This document shows positions 61,086 through 64,000 of a stretch of 64,000 nt of DNA, piece after piece. Position 1 is the stretch's first letter. Each line of letters opens with the position of its first letter. The stretch is from Corynebacterium anserum (GTDB lineage Bacteria > Actinomycetota > Actinomycetes > Mycobacteriales > Mycobacteriaceae). Both the position numbers and the translations under genes were made by a program. The stretch covers positions 496,001 to 560,000 of the forward strand of contig NZ_CP046883.1 in the NCBI RefSeq assembly GCF_014262665.1, given 5' to 3'. The notes under the pieces are model-generated. The model saw only the letters and a list, made by a program, of their open reading frames with translations. It ran no database searches and was not told where the DNA came from.

Positions 61086-62575
61086 TCCGTGAACGTGACT
61101 GGCCACGTGTGGACTGGTGCGCCGGTGGCCTGCAATTCTAAATAGCGACGCAGAACTTTCGCGATAGCTGCTCGGCGCTCTTGAGAAGCTGGATGGGTAG
61201 CGGAGCCTCCGGCGGCGCTCAGTGCTTTGAGCTGCCAGATAGCGCCATTTTGGTGAGCGAGGGTGCGTCCCTCAATGATCTCCATGTAATTTTCGATGAG
61301 GTCCCGACGCACACCCAGCATGAGCAAGCCTTTTTGTGCATCGTTGATGAGATGGTCCGTGATGAGATCCTTCACTCGAATACGGCCGAGTGTTGGCCAA
61401 CTGATCATGGCGTTCAAGCCGTCACGGGCACCCGCGTTGAAGTTCTTTTCCGCTTCTTCGAATGACATACGGGACCACACGGGGCGGGTTTGCTCACTGA
61501 AGTATTTGACCAGCCCGTAGTAGAAAGCCGCATCGGCAATGATGTCTGCGGGAGTTGGACCAGCAGGCAGCAAACGATTTTCAACGCGGATGTGGGACAA
61601 CTCGGTATGGGGATCGTAGATTGGTCGGTTCCAGCGCCAAATCGTTCCGTTTTGCAGATTGAGATAGTGCAGAGCTGGGCTCTCACCAGTCATGAGTGGT
61701 GTGCCAGAATCTACGCGATCCTCTGGCAAGAGAGGGGAGAAGTAACGGACGTTTTCCTCAAAAAGATCGAAGACACTAGTAATCCAGCGCTCGCCGAACC
61801 ATACTCGTGGCCGTACCCCTTGGTTCACGAGTTCCACAGTGCGGGTATCGATGGCCTGGGAGAACAAGGGAATACGCGACTCGTGCCACGTTCGATAGCC
61901 AGCGAAGAGAGGTGAGTTTGCGGCAATTGCCGCTTGAACTCCTGCAATTGCTTGGGAGGCATTCCATGCATCCGCAAAACGATTCGGCGCGATCTGCAGG
62001 TGCAACTGCATCGATGTGCATGCGGATTCGGGAGCAATGTCCTCAAAGTCCTCGTGGTAGTGCTCTTCGCGAGCAATATCGATACGTACCAATTCTCCGC
62101 GAGCCTCCATAATGGAGTTGCTCAGTGCGCGGTAGCGGTTTTCCTTTGTCATCCATTCTGGATCGCGCAGAAATTCGGTTGTCAGTGACGGCAAAGTCCC
62201 GATCATGGCTACGTGTGCGCCAACTTTTCCAGCAGCGACCCGGACCGCTGCAAGGCGTTCTTCGAGCTCCTGTTGCATGATGTCCAGACCTTCACCAGCT
62301 ATGGACTGAGGTGGGAGATTGAGCTCGACATTAAAGGCGCCGATTTCAGACTGGTAGTCATCAGATAATTCGGACAGAACCTCCTCACCGCAACATAGGG
62401 GCTGCATATCGTCACCAACCAAGTTCAGTTCCAGTTCGAGACCAATGGTGCCTTCGTCTACGAACTCTGCGTGCTGAAGGTGATGATCGAACAATTCAAG
62501 GTCGCGGAGCAGTCGGTTGCGATAACGCGTGCGCTGCTGAGGAGTGTAGCTATCTGAAGAAACTGCGTCGCCCAT
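61082..62575 (-). CDS. Glutamate-cysteine ligase family (GCS2) protein
   Basis: 497 residues of the GCS2 carboxylate-amine ligase family: GTIGLELELNLVGDDMQPLC (Mg-ATP Glu cluster), EIGAFNVELNLPPQSIAGEG, TSMQLHLQIAPNRFADAWNA, and SHIRVENRLLPAGPTPADII. The enzyme ligates an amine to a glutamate-type gamma-carboxyl. In actinobacteria such proteins serve gamma-glutamylcysteine synthesis or related ligations. No gshB or ergothioneine gene is adjacent, so the product is uncertain. 170 bp separate its start from the DedA gene end. Confidence 0.85.
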   Translation of the reverse strand: MGDAVSSDSYTPQQRTRYRNRLLRDLELFDHHLQHAEFVDEGTIGLELELNLVGDDMQPLCCGEEVLSELSDDYQSEIGAFNVELNLPPQSIAGEGLDIMQQELEERLAAVRVAAGKVGAHVAMIGTLPSLTTEFLRDPEWMTKENRYRALSNSIMEARGELVRIDIAREEHYHEDFEDIAPESACTSMQLHLQIAPNRFADAWNASQAIAGVQAAIAANSPLFAGYRTWHESRIPLFSQAIDTRTVELVNQGVRPRVWFGERWITSVFDLFEENVRYFSPLLPEDRVDSGTPLMTGESPALHYLNLQNGTIWRWNRPIYDPHTELSHIRVENRLLPAGPTPADIIADAAFYYGLVKYFSEQTRPVWSRMSFEEAEKNFNAGARDGLNAMISWPTLGRIRVKDLITDHLINDAQKGLLMLGVRRDLIENYMEIIEGRTLAHQNGAIWQLKALSAAGGSATHPASQERRAAIAKVLRRYLELQATGAPVHTWPVTFTD

Positions 62576-62745
62576 AGTTCTCCAGCGTAGTGAACGTTAA
62601 GCAGTCGGGTGAGGAAAGCTGTACAGCAGCTCCAAACTAGGTGTCGGAGACTGATCCGATGAGCTATCCAGCCGCTGGACTGACGACATGAGTTCCATGG
62701 GGCTGGAAGGAGCGCCTGATGAGGTGGAAGGTGTGAGGGGCCGGA

Positions 62746-63396
62746 TTAGACGCTGGAGTTATTTACCCGAGAGAGTTTCTTGTTCTTACGACGCTTGTTT
62801 ATGCCCGAGATGATGATTGGCAACACGGAAATTCCCACAATCACCAGCATGATGCCCTCGATGGAGTGCTCTATACCCGGGATACCTCCCAAAAGCACAC
62901 CAACCAGCAGCATGGTAATGATCCATGCTAGAGCCCCGGAAACGTTCCAGACGACGAAACGCTTGTACTCCATACGTGAAGTACCTGCAGCGAGAGGCAC
63001 ATAGGTACGAATAATCGGCACGAAACGGCCGAGGACGAGGGCAATCGGTCCATGCTTGGCGAAGAATTCTTCTGCAGCGTCCAAATGTTCGGTTTTGAGG
63101 ATTGTGGCGTCGTCAGAGAAGAAACGGCGACCAAAGCGATGGCCGATGAAGAATCCTGCCTGATCACCGGCGACGGCGGCAATCGTTGCCACAGCGAAAA
63201 TTGCCCAGATGCTCGTGTTCAGTTCGGTATGCAGAATAGCTGCGGTTACCAGGAGAGAATCTCCAGGGAGAAATGGAAAGAGCAGACCCGACTCGATGAA
63301 GACGATAATGCCCAAACCAACAAGTACCCATGGGCCGAAACTCGACAGCAGGGTATTCGCATCCATGAGATGAGTGAGGGAGCCAATGAAATCCAA
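62746..63396 (-). CDS. DedA family membrane protein
   Basis: 216 residues with 4-6 membrane segments: SSFGPWVLVGLGIIVFIESG, then the DedA/SNARE-associated motif GLLFPFLPGDSLLVTAAIL, GDQAGFFIGHRFGRRFF and GRFVPIIRTYVPLAAGTSRM (the re-entrant loop with the conserved Arg residues). DedA proteins act as lipid scramblases or flippases, including for undecaprenyl phosphate. TTG 63396 (preceded by GAAAGG, 7 nt) is chosen; ATG 63366 is also possible, and the frame continues upstream. Divergent from kup. Confidence 0.87.
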   Translation of the reverse strand: MDFIGSLTHLMDANTLLSSFGPWVLVGLGIIVFIESGLLFPFLPGDSLLVTAAILHTELNTSIWAIFAVATIAAVAGDQAGFFIGHRFGRRFFSDDATILKTEHLDAAEEFFAKHGPIALVLGRFVPIIRTYVPLAAGTSRMEYKRFVVWNVSGALAWIITMLLVGVLLGGIPGIEHSIEGIMLVIVGISVLPIIISGINKRRKNKKLSRVNNSSV

Positions 63397-63547
63397 AAGC
63401 TGGCCTTTCAAAAAGTGCAACGCGTGCAGGGAGAACAGTGCCGGGGGAAATGGGTTTTCTAGGCACTCAAAGTACAATCACAGCAATTTAACTCTCTCAC
63501 ATCTAATTTTCATAGCCTATTCCAGGCAATTTCGCTGAGGAGTAGCT

Positions 63548-64000
63548 GTGGGTTTCAGCAGAAAGAGGGCGAAAGCGGGGAAGGTGCGAAAGTTGGGGAC
63601 TACACCCACATTGAGTCAATTCGACGCGGACCAATCTAGCTCTATGAACCCCATAGGCGTAGTGTTTCGCAGCGTGAGTAAGACACGTTCTTCTACACTC
63701 GCCCTGGTTATCGCGGCCTTAGGTGTGGTGTTCGGAGATATTGGCACAAGCCCTCTCTACGCCATGCAGTCCATTTTCGCCCTCGATGGCGGGGTTGTAG
63801 AGACTACCCAGACCAATATTTATGGTGTGGTATCCACGATCTTCTGGTCGTTGCTAGTGATCGTGACCACGAAGTACGTCGGCTTTATTCTCCAGGCCGA
63901 TAATGGTGGTGAGGGCGGCATTTTGGCTCTCACGGCGTTAGTCGAGCGCTCAGTAGGCCGAGTGAATGCCAATGGACGGCGCGTGGGTAAGGCGCGGCTT
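63548..64000 (+). CDS. kup: Kup potassium transporter, N-terminal part
   Basis: Open at the right edge; 151 codons visible. LALVIAALGVVFGDIGTSPL and the downstream FILQADNGGEGGILALTALV are the first two conserved blocks of Kup/HAK potassium:proton symporters, including the selectivity residues in GDIGTSPLYA. GTG 63548 is favoured by GAGGAG 5 nt upstream. ATG 63644 is the alternative and would remove a basic N-terminus of 32 residues (RKRAKAGKVRK). Upstream spacing to DedA is 151 bp, divergent. Confidence 0.92.
   Translation, partial: MGFSRKRAKAGKVRKLGTTPTLSQFDADQSSSMNPIGVVFRSVSKTRSSTLALVIAALGVVFGDIGTSPLYAMQSIFALDGGVVETTQTNIYGVVSTIFWSLLVIVTTKYVGFILQADNGGEGGILALTALVERSVGRVNANGRRVGKARL

Overview
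The window comes from a high-GC Gram-positive genome that fits Corynebacterium. The evidence is gene content and order: sepH-serC-gltA, a hisN/IMPase-prfB-ftsE-ftsX-smpB-ssrA block, lhr next to a nei-type glycosylase, a DUF485-MctC transporter pair, and a tmRNA tag ending YALAA. Many genes show corynebacterial leaderless starts, with a TAnnnT box 6-8 nt before ATG or GTG. The species is not certain. Neither window edge is a natural boundary: an NCS2 purine permease is cut on the left and the potassium transporter kup on the right.

Layout. 1-5.3 kb: permease end, a SpoU-type RNA methyltransferase, then a TPP-riboswitch-controlled thiamine salvage operon (thiM, thiE, thiD-tenA fusion). 5.3-11.8 kb: DUF6928-like gene, sepH and serC on the minus strand, then gltA with a long, apparently structured leader, then a small FKBP. 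11.8-20.2 kb: a self-contained XRE / membrane protein / ABC-2 exporter operon, aldo-keto reductase, enoyl-CoA hydratase, SAM methyltransferase, and an XRE-cupin regulator with an MFS transporter.

20.2-26.2 kb is a decayed island next to a tRNA-Arg(CCU). It holds a broken serine recombinase, a broken DJ-1/PfpI gene upstream of an intact paralogue, a broken VWA-domain gene, a frameshifted secreted protein with a two-helix membrane partner and a perfect terminator, and several unrecognised fragments.

26.5-46.8 kb is core again: MctC-type carboxylate symporter operon, thyA-folA, cysQ, a very large lhr helicase with nei2, pgi, an aldehyde dehydrogenase, an FMN reductase, hisN, a second IMPase and prfB. 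46.9-52.5 kb: putA with an AbgT-family transporter. 52.6-56.4 kb: ftsEX, smpB, an unusual Pro/Trp-rich membrane protein and tmRNA. 56.6-64 kb: TatD-like hydrolase with TcdA, YhhN, a GT87 mannosyltransferase, a GCS2-family ligase, DedA and the start of kup.

How the genes fit together. Thiamine salvage is gated by TPP. SmpB and tmRNA form a ribosome-rescue set beside RF2. ThyA/FolA form the dTMP-folate cycle. Lhr and Nei2 are a DNA-repair pair. FtsEX and SepH serve division and wall remodelling. Two genome-wide habits stand out: short imperfect tandem duplications (23-83 bp) at the 3' ends of genes, and low-complexity insertions inside conserved proteins (SepH, Lhr, ThyA, AbgT, TatD).
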